From positions 1,302,001-1,366,000 of the forward strand of contig OY751486.1 of NCBI GenBank assembly GCA_963565915.1: 64,000 bases of DNA, given 5' to 3'. The position numbers were made by a program, and so were the translations under genes. The notes under the pieces were generated by a model. The model did not search any database and was not told where the DNA came from. It saw only the letters and a program-made list of their open reading frames with translations. The DNA comes from Entoloma clypeatum. Lineage: Eukaryota; Basidiomycota; Agaricomycetes; Agaricales; Entolomataceae. Positions 10,289 to 21,829 of the stretch are shown here, piece after piece. The stretch's first letter is position 1. Each line of letters starts with the position of its first letter.

Positions 10289-11165
10289 ATGTCAAACTCT
10301 GTCAACACTTTCATTTCGAAATTCACTGGCACCAATTACCTCATTTGGTCACAACAAATGAAGGACTACCTTCAGTCAACTTTCCTCTGGCACCACGTCA
10401 CTGGCGAGTCCTTACAACCCGCCAAGATCTGGGAAACAAAGTCTTGGCTGGACGCAAAAGGAAACACTCAATCCAGAAACGTCCAGACCAACACTCGCCA
10501 AATTGAGGAATGGTTCGAGAAGCTGCTTGCTGCTTTAGGGATTATAAAAACATGATGTGATGAATCCATCAAGAATCACATCAAGGCTTCTAAAACCCCC
10601 AAGGAAGCTTGGGATGCCCTGGAGACGAAGTATGGCGGCACGTCGCCTGCTAATACCTTCGGCATCTTCAGACAGGCCATGGCCTTCAAGCTCTCTGGCA
10701 GTGATCCCACCATCGAGATTGAGCGCCTTGCATCACTCTTTTCCCTTCTCACATCCGACTCCATCGACATTCCAGAAAGCCTTCGGGCTATGATCCTCCT
10801 TAATGCCGCCCCATCTAAATGGGACCACCTCGTCACCACTATTCTCATTGTCTATGATGGGACTAGTCTTACTTGGGAAAACGTAACGAGCTCGATAATT
10901 AACAAGCACCGGAAGGGACGTAACCTATCTGGCAAAAATGTTCCTCCCTCCGCACAGAAAATCTCCGCCGTTAAATAGACTCCCGGCCAAAACCCAAAGT
11001 GGCAAAGGCCGGGGCAGCAGCTGCAGCAGTCCCAGCAACCAGCGTCGAGACAGTCGGAGGAAAGCCCCAAGAAGAAACATGGTGAACGAGTTCGCGGCAA
11101 GGGCAAAGAAAAGGCTAGGGAGCACACACACATTGCGAGCTGCGCACGCATCGAAGAGGTTGAGG
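10289..11165 (+). pseudogene. Copia-1 gag
   Basis: Starts at an ATG (MSNSVNTFISKFTGTNYLIW), the usual opening of Copia capsid proteins, followed by KEAWDALETKYG, where family members form the helical Gag core. In-frame stops lie at 10553 (TGA) and 10976 (TAG, probably from CAG); otherwise the frame runs on into a Gln-rich tail (PKWQRPGQQLQQ) and a Lys/Arg-rich region (GERVRGKGKEKA). No CCHC knuckle is seen. After about 11,165 the frame shifts into a conserved linker shared with 49.7 kb. Nonfunctional copy. Confidence 0.7.
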
Positions 11166-11181
11166 ATTCTCTCCCCTTCTC

Positions 11182-11690
11182 ATGCCTGCACCAGCCATCA
11201 CGGTCATCAATGGCAGCGGAACCATCTTCCGTGAATCGACCTACATCCCACCTTCTAAAAAGGCTAAAACCCTGATCCAATGCATCAGGACAAATGACCA
11301 ATCAGTCATGGGTGAATTGTCGGGGAGCCCTAGCATCTGGCCATCAGTCATGGCTGGACGCTCCCTCGCCATCCACATGGATGTAACGCCTACCATAGGC
11401 AACCTTCGATTCTGCGAACAGCTGGTCGATCCCACGCTTCAACAACCTGAGGTGTCGACATGCCGCTCAGCTTATTAGCTTGAGCAACAGATGAAGACCG
11501 TAGATCCCCAGAAGCGCCCCTCTATGAAGCGCAAGTCTCCGACCCCTGAACAAGATGACAACAATGTCTCTCTTGGTTTGGAAGAGAAATATCTGGATGC
11601 CCATGACTGGGAGGATGAGCTCTTCGGAGCTCATATGGAAAACATTGCAACCGGTGGTGATCTGAAGTCAGTGTTTCCTTTTTCACAAGG
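11182..11690 (+). pseudogene. Copia-1 gag-protease linker, conserved but unassigned
   Basis: Encodes AKTLIQCIRTNDQ, VTPTIGNLRFCEQLVDPTLQQ and, after a break, DDNNVSLGLEEKYLDAHDWEDELF. Both segments recur in Copia-2 (49.74-49.95 kb and 51.4-51.55 kb), so they belong to this Copia family and lie between gag and protease. The protease catalytic part is deleted here: the frame jumps at about 11,690 from the linker to the sequence that follows the active site in Copia-2. No function is assigned to the linker. Confidence 0.5.
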
Positions 11691-11699
11691 GACATAAAA

Positions 11700-12866
11700 T
11701 CTCGATCCTTGGCAAAGGTACCGTTATGGTAAGTCATACTATAAGTGACAACAGGATTAAAACAAAAAAGATAACTTGTCTTTATCCTGTTTATTATATC
11801 CCAGACTTGAGCACACGACTCTTGTCTGTGGGTGGGGTTTTGAAACAAGGAACCCAAATGTTTGGTTCGTTCGGTCAAATTGATTTTCTGACCAAAAGCG
11901 GTAAAACCTTGTTTACATGTGAACCGCATTCTTTGAATGACAACTTGTATTGGCTGAGTTCCTCAGTTACAAGTAAATCAAGTTTGGCTGCCTTAAATGT
12001 GCAATCGACCAAGACGGTAGATTACCACACTTGGCACAGACGCTTTGGCCATCCTTCTCAGGATGTATTAGCTAACACGCCAAAACACGTCAAAGGCTTC
12101 ACATGGCTTACACTGCCAAAGGTCACACCACCCTGTCAGGGTTGTGCTCAAGGGAAGATGCCTTCAAAAGCATTTCCACCCTCTTCATCATGCGCCAGAG
12201 AGCCGTTCAAGTTAATTCACTCGGACTTAAAAGAATTTCCGACTCTCTCTTATCACAAGTATAAGTGGTACATCTCCTTTCTCAATGACTTCTCTTCACA
12301 TGCCTGGCTTGTTAAGCTATGCAAGAAGTCCGAGGCTATCACTGCCTTCCATCAGTTTAATGCACTCATCAAAAATCAGTTTGGCAAAACAGCTAAACAA
12401 TGGCGCTTTGATGGTGGTGGAGAGTTCAAACCATTTGAGAAGGAATTGCATGAGAAAGGAATACTTATTGAAAAGTCACTGCCTCACAAGCAACAACAGA
12501 ACAGGCGTGCGGAACATTTAAACCACACGATTATGGACAAAGCTCAAGCACTTTGCTTTGATGTGTGTCTGCCATTCTGCATTGATCACATGGTACACCT
12601 TTACAACCGGACTCCATTGAAATGCCATTCATGGAAGACACCGGTAGAAGCCTTAATACGGGAACAACCAGACATCTCTCACCTGCGTGTGTTTGGATAT
12701 GGCACTTACATACACTTACCTGAAGACAAAAGGAAGAACAAACTATCGCCCAAATCGGAGCTGATGATGTTTCTTGGGTATGAACCCAGTCAGAAAGGTT
12801 TTAAGTTTATGCGCCTGCCACAAAACCAGCTATTTATGTATGGCTGCCACCACATGGTTCGATGAG
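11700..12866 (+). pseudogene. Copia-1 protease remnant and integrase
   Basis: A 379-codon frame. The N-terminus is the distal protease/pre-integrase region (LYPVYYIPDLSTRLLSVG). The zinc-binding HHCC module follows (HTWHRRFGH, then CQGCAQGK). The catalytic core shows D in LIHSDLKEF, D in WRFDGGGEF and E in RRAEHLN, the DDE triad of Ty1/Copia integrases. The frame ends with TGA at about 12,864, shortly after the FLGYEPSQKGFKF region. The following 400 bp encode a Pro/Ser/Asp-rich linker (12,867-13,262) in another frame, so pol is no longer continuous. Confidence 0.8.
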
Positions 12867-13262
12867 AACCTATTCCCAAAGTGTCACAAAGGCAAAATGC
12901 CAATGGTTACACAATACCAGGATCCTACTGATATGGGACTGAACGATCCTGAAGACCCCTCTGTACCAACAGACCTTCCTTTGGAAGACGGAGATGATTC
13001 TGGTACTCCACAACCACATAATCATCCCAAACCCCCCTCCGAGCCTCCAAGCTCACCGAGTCCACAGCCACCAGCTGAGGATCAAAGATAGGACCATGGA
13101 AATCAGCCCTGGACCCCTAGGCCTTACCAGCCAGGGAAGCGCAAGCACGTGGAACAACCAGAAGACCAACATGATTGTCTTCCTGGTGACCATCATCCAG
13201 AAGCTGAGCGTCCTAGTCAAATTCGGAAACAAACCTGACGTCCCGGAAATGTTTACGGCAAT

Positions 13263-14435
13263 ATGCCAGCGACAGATGTTCATAATCAAGGACAACATGA
13301 ATGGCGGAGAAGTGTCAACAAGGATACCTTGAGGGTTCCGTACAACCCACAAAGACCGTCAGATCCCGGACCTTCCAACCTGGGTCCATCCTCCAATCCA
13401 TCAAATACTGACAATGTTGCATCTGATCAAAACAAGGATACGGACACTTCCACCCCTCAAGGGGATAACGAGGAGTTTGAGGATTACCTCACTTGCTTGT
13501 GTCGGGAAGGGGGAGTAGAGCTTACAACATACCTGCTGAAACACGCAGTCCCTGTCACAAGCGAACTTCCAAATCAATATAGGGACATCACACGCATGCC
13601 TGAAGCATTGCAGAAGAAATGGAAATGTGCTTGCCAAGAGGAATTAGAGGCCATCAACAAGTGCAAAGTCTTTGAGTTGGTTGACCTACCAAAAGGTCAT
13701 AAAGTGATACAGAACCGATGGGTATTTGCGATCAAATCAGATGGTCGCAAAAAGGCACAATTAGTTGCCAAAGGATTCTCACAAGTCAAAGGCATCAACT
13801 TCTATGAATTATTCTTCCCAGTTGTTCGGTACGAGACTGTTTGAATCATTCTCGCCTTAGCTGCACTTGAGAACTGGGTGATCTTGGCACTAGATGTCAA
13901 ATCGGCTTTCCTTTACGGGAAGCTTGACGAACAAATTTATATGAAGCAGCCTGAAGGCTTTGTGGTGAAAGGAAGCGAACAAATGGTGTTGCACTTATTA
14001 CAAACCATCTATGGACTTAAACAGGCAGCACGAACCTGGTGGATTGAATTGGTCCAATCAATGAAAACGCTCGGATTTGTCTGCATCTTCTCGGACAGCG
14101 GAGTATTCGTACACACAGATGCGAAGACAGGTGACTTGGTCATCGCCCTGATCTACGTCGATGACTCCCTATTCACAGGTCCCAATCAGCGCCTGGCCCA
14201 GAAGAAGAAAGCTGAGTTTATAAAAATCTGGGATTGCCGAGACCTGGGTCACGCAAAAGAATTCCTTGGCCTGACTATTTGCCAGGAAGGTCATACAATC
14301 AGAGTCGACCAAGTAGCGTACCTGAAAAAGGTCCTTGAGCGCTTTGGCATGATGAATGCCAAGCCAGCTCCTACTCCACTACCCACGGGGTATTACCTGG
14401 TACCGAACCAGGGGGAGTCGAACCCAGAAATTTGA
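13263..14435 (+). pseudogene. Copia-1 reverse transcriptase
   Basis: The RT reads KCKVFELVDLPKGHKVIQNRW, VAKGFSQVKG, LDVKSAFLYGKL (motif A), GLKQAARTWW and ALIYVDDSLFTG (motif C, intact YVDD), then ELLGLT-like EFLGLTICQEG and TPLPTGY. A TGA at about 13,842 interrupts it where family members carry Arg, consistent with CGA to TGA. The Asp/Ser-rich N-terminal 100 codons are linker. Downstream the frame breaks at about 14,435. It is no longer functional, although the catalytic YVDD survives. Confidence 0.8.
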
Positions 14436-14714
14436 TCCCGATTCCAATCGGTGATTGGATCCCTGTTGTACCTATCTTTACAGATTCTGATTGGGTGTCA
14501 GACCCCTCTAACAGAAAGTCGCAGACGGGATTCTATCTGAAACTTGCTGATGGGATAGTCATCTGGCAATCACACTGTTAAAAGACAATTGCACACTCGT
14601 CCATGGAAGCCAAGTATATGGCACTCTCAGATTGTGCTAAAACCTGCAAATGGCTTGTCAACATGTTTGGCGAACTCCACCTTCCGAAAGTGACACCCGT
14701 TGAGAAGGCCGTGA
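14436..14714 (+). pseudogene. Copia-1 RNase H remnant, truncated by Gypsy D
   Basis: Contains SVIGSLLYL, then after a deletion DSDWVSDPSNRKSQTGFYL and IAHSSMEAKYMALSDCAK, the Copia RNase H core. A TAA lies at about 14,579. Compared with Copia-3 at 36.9-37.5 kb the middle of the domain is lost and the C-terminal third is missing. The sequence joins Gypsy D at about 14,715. No Copia-1 3' LTR is present. Confidence 0.7.
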
Positions 14715-16957
14715 TGCGTCTAGGCCTAAAATCTGCGCATTTTGCACCCTTTCACACTATCTCTAAGGGATATAGAGAGTCCTAGATGAGCTGCGATTCT
14801 GAGGACTTAGTGGCAACGTTAGAGAGAGACCAGCGACCCTGGCAATGTAGGACATAGCGCTGGTCACCACTATGGGCTTAGCTATGATACTCGAGAGCTA
14901 TGGGATCGTCTCGCAAGATAGAAAAGACTATTGAGTGCCTCTCGCGACGAAGCATGAAACAAGGAGATGGGTTATATTGGAGTTATCGATGACACTAGCA
15001 CTGTCTACCATACATCAGGGCTTGACCGGAGACATTCTTGCGAGAGGTTTGGTCAACATGCGCCGTGCTTCACGTCCAAATCATCCGTATCGGGAATATC
15101 AAAATGACATCGGATGATACAGACCGAGATCGGGTTTGATATGTTGCGATCAATGTGACCTTATGGTGAACTTTGATAGAGATCGAATCTGATGGGTGGC
15201 TTACCGAGGCGACCCTTAATTGATGCAGTTGATACCTCACGGTAACTAGTCGGCATTGTCCCGGGTACATCGCAAAACCAAGCTATTGAAATAGTGGCCT
15301 CTCCAGTACGGCAGAGGTTCGGATATGGAAAAGGGGCATACCTGTGGTGTTGTCTACCACATGGGTGCATTGAAACGACTTTAGCGAAGGTCATTTGACT
15401 GGATACCATTTATCGATACCACATGCAACCTTTTTCTATATTTATTGCTGCTCATGTATAAAATCTCGTAGTTTCGTCGTAGATAGGTTAGGTTAGATTG
15501 TGCCCCAGAATTGATAGCATTTGTCTTGTGCATCTGTCGTCATTCACGAGTATCATTGAAGCCTTGAGATCGTTTGGTTTGCATTGGAAGTCAGTCGCGA
15601 TTGTGTTTTGTGTGTTGGAGAACTTGTCAATCATCAAAATCATGTTATCTATCGGTCGTATTGGTCATTGTCATGTTCGTATTCGGTCGAGATCATGTTC
15701 GCGAAGTCTTGTTGGTTCGGAAATCACAAACCTCGGTTCATTATCTATTGAGAACTATCTCTAAGTCTTGTTCGAGACTTATTGAGCCATCGCTAAACGA
15801 GTTATTCAATTGTTGTTTGGAAGAGTCGCATTCTGAGTGATCCCACTCATCACCCCGAACTATATCGATTGAGAAGTACACATCGCGAGACTTGTTCGGT
15901 CTTTGTTGTTGTGTTTGGTGTTTGTGTGTGTGATAGAGATATCGCTCACGCTCATCCCCAGACTCACTTCCTTCGTTTCATCTGGAGCCCACCACGAGGG
16001 GTGGTTCTAAAATAACAAATTTACTCAGTATCGGCTCGATACAGTTCCTCTCAAGGAATTTAGTTATAGTTCTCGCTTGAGAGATAACCCTGTCCTCTAC
16101 AAGCAAACCCACTGTTGCATCTAGCAGCAAACATGTTAAAGCAAACTTGTGGAAGCCTCCAGTTCATAAAAGAGGTCTCGCAAGTGGTCATAACCCGAAG
16201 ACAACGTCTCTAAAAGCGTCATCTTCAAAAGCAACAAATTCACAATCTATTGAAACGGCTCGTGAGCGCGTGACCCATAGTCTATCGAAAGCAGGAGCAG
16301 AACTAGTAGGACCTCTCAAAGAGCCCATAAAGCATACTCGAAAGAGAACACTAGAAAACCTTGAATCAGAAAGGCTACTAGCATTGCGAGAGCATTCAGT
16401 ATCCATTGTGCAACCAATAGAAACTCAAGATCAAAATCTTAACAGTCAATTGTTGACATATACAATGGCTACAAATACACAGAATGTTGCAGCAACTGCA
16501 CCAAGGAATGGTTCGAGAATGCCGCGTCGAAGTGAATGGGGAGCGCCGAGATTTGATAAAGAAAAGGCCTCCGAGCTTTTAAGATTTATCGATGAAGTCG
16601 AAATCTGCTTTGACCATGCAGGTATAACCGATACCATGGAAAAGAAAAAGTTAATCAGAGGCTATGCAGATAGTGTCTCTGAAGAAGAATGGACAACCCT
16701 CAATTCCTATGCTACAGGAACATGGGAGGAGTATAAGAAAGAGTTAATAAACAACTACCCAGTGGTAGCAAGCGGACGCGACAGTACCTTGGCCAGATTA
16801 TCGAGTATCTGCAAGGAGCACAGTCGTCTTGGACTAGGCAATGTAGATGAAATTATGTCCCTACAAGGTAGTTTCAAAGCCGAAGCTAAGAAACTGACTG
16901 GTGCGAATGGTTGTATCTCCAATCGTGAGCCCGTGGGTGTAAGGGCGACCTTATGAT
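14715..16957 (+). mobile_element. Gypsy family D, 5' portion (LTR region plus gag), copy D1
   Basis: Positions 14,715-16,722 are nearly identical, inverted, to 44,577-46,583. The first ~1.3 kb is noncoding with a TATAAAA near 15,457 and is probably the LTR, ending around 16,016 (TAACA). The rest encodes a Gag. The 3' side is cut by the LTR of E1 at 16,938; pol is absent. LTR limits and a primer-binding site were not settled. Confidence 0.6.
16147..16957 (+). pseudogene. Gypsy D gag, truncated
   Basis: The frame of 269 codons has a more likely native start at about 16,465 (MATNTQNVAATAPRNG). The core reads [55 protein letters not shown] and ELINNYPV, the pattern of Gag proteins of agaricomycete Ty3/Gypsy elements (recalled family resemblance). 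It runs into the E1 LTR, so the last codons and the stop are foreign. The N-terminal Lys/Arg-rich extension may be leader rather than protein. Confidence 0.6.
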
Positions 16958-17369
16958 CCAAGACTCAAACTCAGATGCTTGCAAGGGAGATCCGAAGTTT
17001 AGATTGAGCAGTCTGATAAGTAATACAACACACACCTTGCAAGGGAGATCTGAAGAGAAAGTTCTAAGGATTCCCCTGCAAGCTAGCGAGATAAATAGTA
17101 AAATGAGATATGAAATAAGAGAAAAATGAGACGCATGAATGATGAGCAATGATCGGGAGTAGCGATGAAGGATGAATGGAAACAAGATGAATGATAGTAC
17201 CTGTGATCCGACGTGCGGAGTAGCGGATGGGGGCGGAGTCGTCGGATGTGGAGGGGCGGATAAGATGTCGGAGACAGCGGATACAATCGGAGGACGTCGG
17301 AGATGGTGGAATAGAAATGAAAGGAAGAAAGGAAAGGAAAAGTGAAAAGTGAAAGTGGTTGCCCTTACA
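16938..17369 (-). repeat. LTR of chromovirus E1 (3' LTR, left)
   Basis: 432 bp, starting TGTAAGGGCGACC and ending TTGCCCTTACA on the plus strand. It is preceded in the sense direction by the purine tract GAAGGGGGGGTGA (plus-strand 17,370 onwards). Contains ATAAATA (17,091-17,097) and the self-priming segment at 17,056-17,065. Bordered on its left by the D gag. Copies at 20,854 and 48,634 are close; the copy at 34,657 is diverged. Confidence 0.9.
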
Positions 17370-17395
17370 TCACCCCCCCTTCAAGGCACGGCGTC

Positions 17396-19548
17396 TCAAC
17401 GTGTCAGGCGAAACGAGTCTAATATCGCGGCGGCGATCCGCCGCGGAGCTCCCGGATGATGTCCGTAGAAGTCACGGACTAGGCGCGGAGCGTGGACATT
17501 GTCTTCTGCTTCCCAGGAATTCTCTTCGTAGCCATATCCCTTCCATTTGACCAAGAATTGAAGCTTGCCTCGATGCAGTCGGCTGTCCAAGAGGTTTTCA
17601 ACATCATACTCCAATTCTTCTCCGACTACCGTCGGAGGCGGAGGAGAGCGTACTTGGCATCGGAAAGGGTTGTCGGGAACTAGTGAAAGTTTGACGACAT
17701 GGAATACTGGGTGAACACAGGACATGGAAGGGGGAAGGCAAAGTTCGTAGGCATGTGTTCCGACAGGTCGGACCACTGGGAAAGGGCCTATGTATCGATG
17801 TGCAAGTTTTTTTGTGGGTCGGGTGGTATTGAGGTCTGATGAGTCTAAAAAGACCTTGTCCCCTGGGCGGAATGTCGGAGTGGTGCTCCGATGCTGGTTG
17901 TAGTATCACGCCATGTCGTCTTTTGCCTTTGTCAGTGCTGTGCGAGGCTCCTCTAGAGCGGACTTCATCCGCTGGCTGAAATCCGCTACCGCCTCGATCT
18001 CCGTCCGCTTCTCGCGAGGTTTGAATTCCATGTGCGGATGGCAGCCGGTGTCAATGTAGAATGGAGTTTGATGTGTCGATGCGTGAACATGGTTGTTGTA
18101 TGCAAATTCCGCCATCGGAAGCCATTCGTCCCAATCGTCTTGACGTTCATTGACGAATAGGCAAAGGTATTGTTCCAATCCTTGATTGACCCGCTCCGTC
18201 TGTCCATCCGACTGCAGATGGTAGGCTGTCGAGGCAGCAACCTTAATGTTAAGCAGCCTGTATAGTTCACGCGTGAACTTGGCGACAAACTGTGGTCCTC
18301 GGTCGGAGACAATGGCCTCCGGTAGTCCATGGAGTTTCCAGACATTTTGAACATAGGAGCGTGCAGTCCTGAGTGCGGAGATGTCAGAGTGCGTCCTACC
18401 TTCACCGGATCCATCTCTACGTGTCCTTGTTCAATAATAAGGCCTAGGTATTCAATGCGCGTTTGTTCAAACTCGCATTTCTCTGGTTTTAGATAGAGTT
18501 TGTGTTCGCGAAGTCGTTCCAGTACGATCCGTGTGACTCTCCGATGCTCCGCTAGGGTCTCCGTGAAGATGAGTATGTCGTCGAGGTAAACACAGACTAC
18601 ACCTTCAGTGATAAGGTCCTGAAAGATCTCGTTCATCATAGTCTGGAATGTGGATGGACTATTAGTGAGGCCGAAGAACATCACCAATGGTTCATAGAGT
18701 CCGTGATTGGTCCGAAAAGCGGCCTTCCACTCGTCTCCGGGTTTTATCCGCACATTGTTGTAGCCCGAGCGGATGTCGAGCTTGGTGAAGTATTGAGCGC
18801 GTTGAAGTTTATTGATCAGTTCGGATATGAGCGGAAGCGGATACTTGTTTTTGATAGTTTTGGAATTGAGTAACTGGTAGTCTTGTACAAGACGAAGCCA
18901 GCCATCCTTCTTCTTGATGTAGAATACCGGAGATGCCATCGGAGACTTGGGAGGGCAGATCCGACCAGTTGCAAGGTTTTCCTCCAAAAGCGCGTCGAGT
19001 TCCTTCTGTTCATTCGGAGCAAGCGGATATACCTTACAACCCGCCGGAGAGGCGTCCGGAACAAGTTCAATGGCGTGGTCCCAAGTCCGCTCTTCCAGTA
19101 AGGTGTTGCAAGAGGTCTTTGAGAATATGTCTTCGAAGTCAAACAAGTGGTCTGGTACAGAGTTGCGGAAAGATTTAGGTTTTTGGTTACTGAGGAAGGC
19201 CTCCGATAGACGTTGCGAGATATTGGATGAAGCGCGGATGAACTCCGCCTCCGCGGGTACTGTTCCGACAAAAAGGCCATCTCCCTCCTCAAACTCATCC
19301 TCTTCCTCAGCGTCTTCCGCTAACTCCTCCGCTTCCTCTCCTTCTGGGACATCCTCCACCCATGGGCCACGTGGAGCCTCCTCCTCTAGACCAGACGTCG
19401 GAATGGAACCCATCTGACAGGCTCGGATGCGGACTTGTTCAAACTTCCGCTCCTTCCGCTCTTGGGCTGCCTCCTGGTGGCATGTCCGGCATCGTGCAGG
19501 ACACCGGCTCATCTTCACTTCCCCTGACGTCCAATCTACCTTCGCTGT
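17396..19548 (-). pseudogene. Chromovirus E1 pol (RT, partial integrase, chromodomain)
   Basis: In sense order: the region after the protease (VDWTSGEVKMSRCPARCRTC), an Asp/Glu-rich spacer, RT (LVQDYQLLNSKT, FTKLDIRSGYNNVRI, YEPLVMFFGLTNSP, CVYLDDILIF with intact YLDD), then an abrupt jump near 18,407 into integrase (NVWKLHGLP, VSDRGPQF, DGQTERVNQ). RNase H and the integrase zinc domain are deleted relative to E3. A TGA at about 17,897 replaces the Trp seen in E2 (DDMAWYYN). The end is a chromodomain (DVENLLDSRL, LQFLVKWKGYGYEENSWE). The protease is also deleted, fusing gag to pol at about 19,548. Dead copy, close in sequence to E3. Confidence 0.85.
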
Positions 19549-20692
19549 GGGGAGGAAAATCCTCCTGTCCCTCCTCCGACTCCGCAGACTCTGTGGGCAG
19601 AGCGGAGTTGCCTTCCGCTGCATCCTTGACCACGAGTTGTTCCATAACAAACTCGTCCTGCTCCTCCGTTGTCATGAAGCAAACGTCGAAGCGAAGGGGG
19701 CATTCACGACTAAAGTGACCCGTTTTGTTACATCTGAAGCATGCATTGGCATTCTTGCCTTTGACGCGTGAAGTATCAATGTCCATTGCATTGGGGTCCC
19801 TTGTCGGCGGAGCGGATGCGGATGCGAGCGGAGCTGTACGCGGAGTGAATGGAATGTAGGGGCGAGGGAATACTGAGGTGCCAGGTACTCTTGGTCCGAC
19901 AACATTGTGGAAGGCGGAGGTACGGGTCAGAGCAGTGGCTTTGAAGGCTTTGTTGGCAATCCTATTGTTGTCATTGACTCGTGCTGCAGAGTACCACTCA
20001 TCGGGGTTGTCATCCGCAGGTCATCCGTGGGTCAGGGTGGCAATCTCGTTCTGAATGTCGGAACGGAGACCATGGTGGAATTTGAGTACAATGTTGGTAT
20101 CCTCCTGATAGCCCGCTTTGTCAATGTAGTCTTTGAACTCGTCAATATAGGTCTTGACATCCCGTTGACCTTGATAATAGGATTCTCCTTTGAGGATCAG
20201 TCTCGCGTCCTGTTCCTCATTCTTCGGAGTGAACTCCGCTGTAAAGACTGCACGGAAGTCCACCCAAGTCCGATAAGGCGGAACACCGGTCCTCCGCTCC
20301 TGTTGGATAATGTGATCTGCAAAGCGTGCTGCACGTCCACTCTTCATGAAAGATAAAGCCCAATAAATTTTAGCATGGTCGTCTGCGAACTGTTCCGGAG
20401 CCAGCCCCATGAACAATTCACAGGAGTTTAGAAAGGTCCAGCCATTTGTGCGCAATCCATCGAAGTCCGACGGATTGGCAGGTTTTGCTCGACGCATGCC
20501 CAGATTGGCCGGAGCGAGTGGAGCGGGTATAATAGCAGGTGCGGGAGCAGGTGGGATAGGTGGCGGAGCTGGGGCAGGAATTGTGTTGAAGGCAAGGAGG
20601 AGTTGGTCAAGTTGAGTCGAGATATCAGCGAGAGTTTGATGTTGTTCCTGGAACTCATGCTCGAGCTGTTCAAGGCGATTGGGGTCGTCCAT
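19549..20692 (-). pseudogene. Chromovirus E1 gag
   Basis: Starts at ATG 20,692 (MDDPNRLEQLEHEFQEQHQ). A predicted coiled coil is followed by a Pro-rich segment, then the capsid-like core (TNGWTFLNSCELFMG, YWALSFMKSGRAARFAD, TYIDEFKDYIDKAGY) and a CCHC knuckle CFRCNKTGHFSREC near residue 320. One in-frame TGA at 20,021 replaces the Arg of E2 (GRPADDNPD), a CGA-to-TGA change. The C-terminus runs into pol sequence because the protease region is deleted. Confidence 0.85.
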
Positions 20693-20841
20693 TACTATGC
20701 GCGGAGCAGAATCACCAGTTATGGAGAGGTAATTAGAAGAACTGGAAGGGGTGTGAGATGTATCGGAGTCAGACGCGGATGAAGCTGCTCTGAAGCGCGG
20801 AATTGTGACAACGATGCAATCGGACCCGGTCCAATTAGAAG

Positions 20842-20851
20842 AGAACTTTCT
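20842..20851 (-). promoter_or_regulatory. E1 self-priming primer-binding site
   Basis: In the sense strand AGAAAGTTCT begins 2 nt after the 5' LTR end. It is the exact complement of AGAACTTTCT in the E LTR (17,056-17,065 in the other E1 LTR). The 5' LTR of this copy carries one change in that segment. Confidence 0.6.
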
Positions 20852-20853
20852 AC

Positions 20854-21263
20854 TGTAAGGGCGACCTTACGATCCAAGACTCAAACTCAGATACTTGCAA
20901 GGGAGATCCGAAGTTTAGATTGAGCAGTCTGATAAGTAATACAACACACATCTTGCAAGGGAGATCCGAAGACAAAGTTCTAAGGATTCCCCTGCAAGCT
21001 AGCGAGATAAATAGTAAAATGAGATATGAAATAAGAGATAAAATGAGACGCATGAATGATGAGCAATGATCGGGAGTAGTGATGAAGGATGAATGGAAAC
21101 AAGATGAATGATAGTACCTGCGATCTGACGTGCGGAGTAGCGGATGGGGGCGGAGTCGTCAGATGCGGAGAGGCGGATAAGATGTCGGAGACAGCGGATA
21201 CAATCAGAGGACGTCGGAGATGGTGGAAAGGAAAAGTGAAAAGTGAAAGTGGTTGCCCTTACA
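20854..21263 (-). repeat. LTR of chromovirus E1 (5' LTR, right)
   Basis: 410 bp, TGTAAGGGCGACC to TTGCCCTTACA. Differs from the left LTR by substitutions and a short deletion near 21,225. The flank to its right (TCCCC) does not match the flank left of 16,938 (GTGGG), so no target duplication is visible. Confidence 0.9.
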
Positions 21264-21580
21264 TCCCCTCTATCAGCGTGATAACTCACAATGACTCGGA
21301 CTATTCCCCTTGTAGATACATTTTCAGTTGTTATCTCTGACTCATGGCCTTGAGGCCCTATCTCTGACTCTTAGGCCACAGCCCCCTTGAAACATTCACC
21401 CAACCAATGGCTTATTTAGCTCCTGCGCAGCACCTATTTATTTATAGCCATAGGATAACATATATAAGACTTGTAACCTCAGAGTCGAGGTTCTTAGCTT
21501 GACCTAGGCAAACAACGCTTACTTTGTCTTATCTTCAAACACTCTCAAACTAACACAAGACAAAATGCAAACTTTGGCCT
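21264..21580 (+). repeat. LTR-like fragment, family F
   Basis: Noncoding with a TATA box (acatatataagac, near 21,459) and the look of an LTR U3-R region. A segment just downstream (21,585-21,690) is present inverted at 36,190-36,297, in front of Copia-3. The element it belongs to is unknown. Confidence 0.4.
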
Positions 21581-21584
21581 CCGC

Positions 21585-21690
21585 AAATGATAATGAGAAA
21601 GGGTTTGTAAAGTAAAATTTTGTGAACAAGACTTTGGCTGCACAGAAAGAAAACCTTTCTTTGCACTGAAAACTAATGCAATACTTTGAA
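21585..21690 (-). repeat. Short dispersed repeat shared with 36.2 kb
   Basis: About 100 bp (gagaaagggtttgtaaagta, caagactttggctgcacag) matched in reverse complement at 36,190-36,297 with almost no differences. It was copied or moved recently. Confidence 0.7.
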
Positions 21691-21829
21691 TTTTGTTTTT
21701 TTTTTTGGTTTTTGCACATGTGAAATTTGAAAACATTTGATTTGGCACATGCAAAATATGTTTTGAAAACAATTGACAAAATAATCATTTGGCAGAACAC
21801 ATGGCAAATGCAAATAGTGTTTCGAGGTC

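Noticed and set aside
15457..16100. Self-priming site in Gypsy D
   Set aside because: A TATAAAA is present, but the sequence 27-40 nt downstream (gataggttaggttag) has no complement after the presumed LTR end.
16933..21268. Target duplication for E1
   Set aside because: GTGGG and TCCCC do not match in direct orientation.
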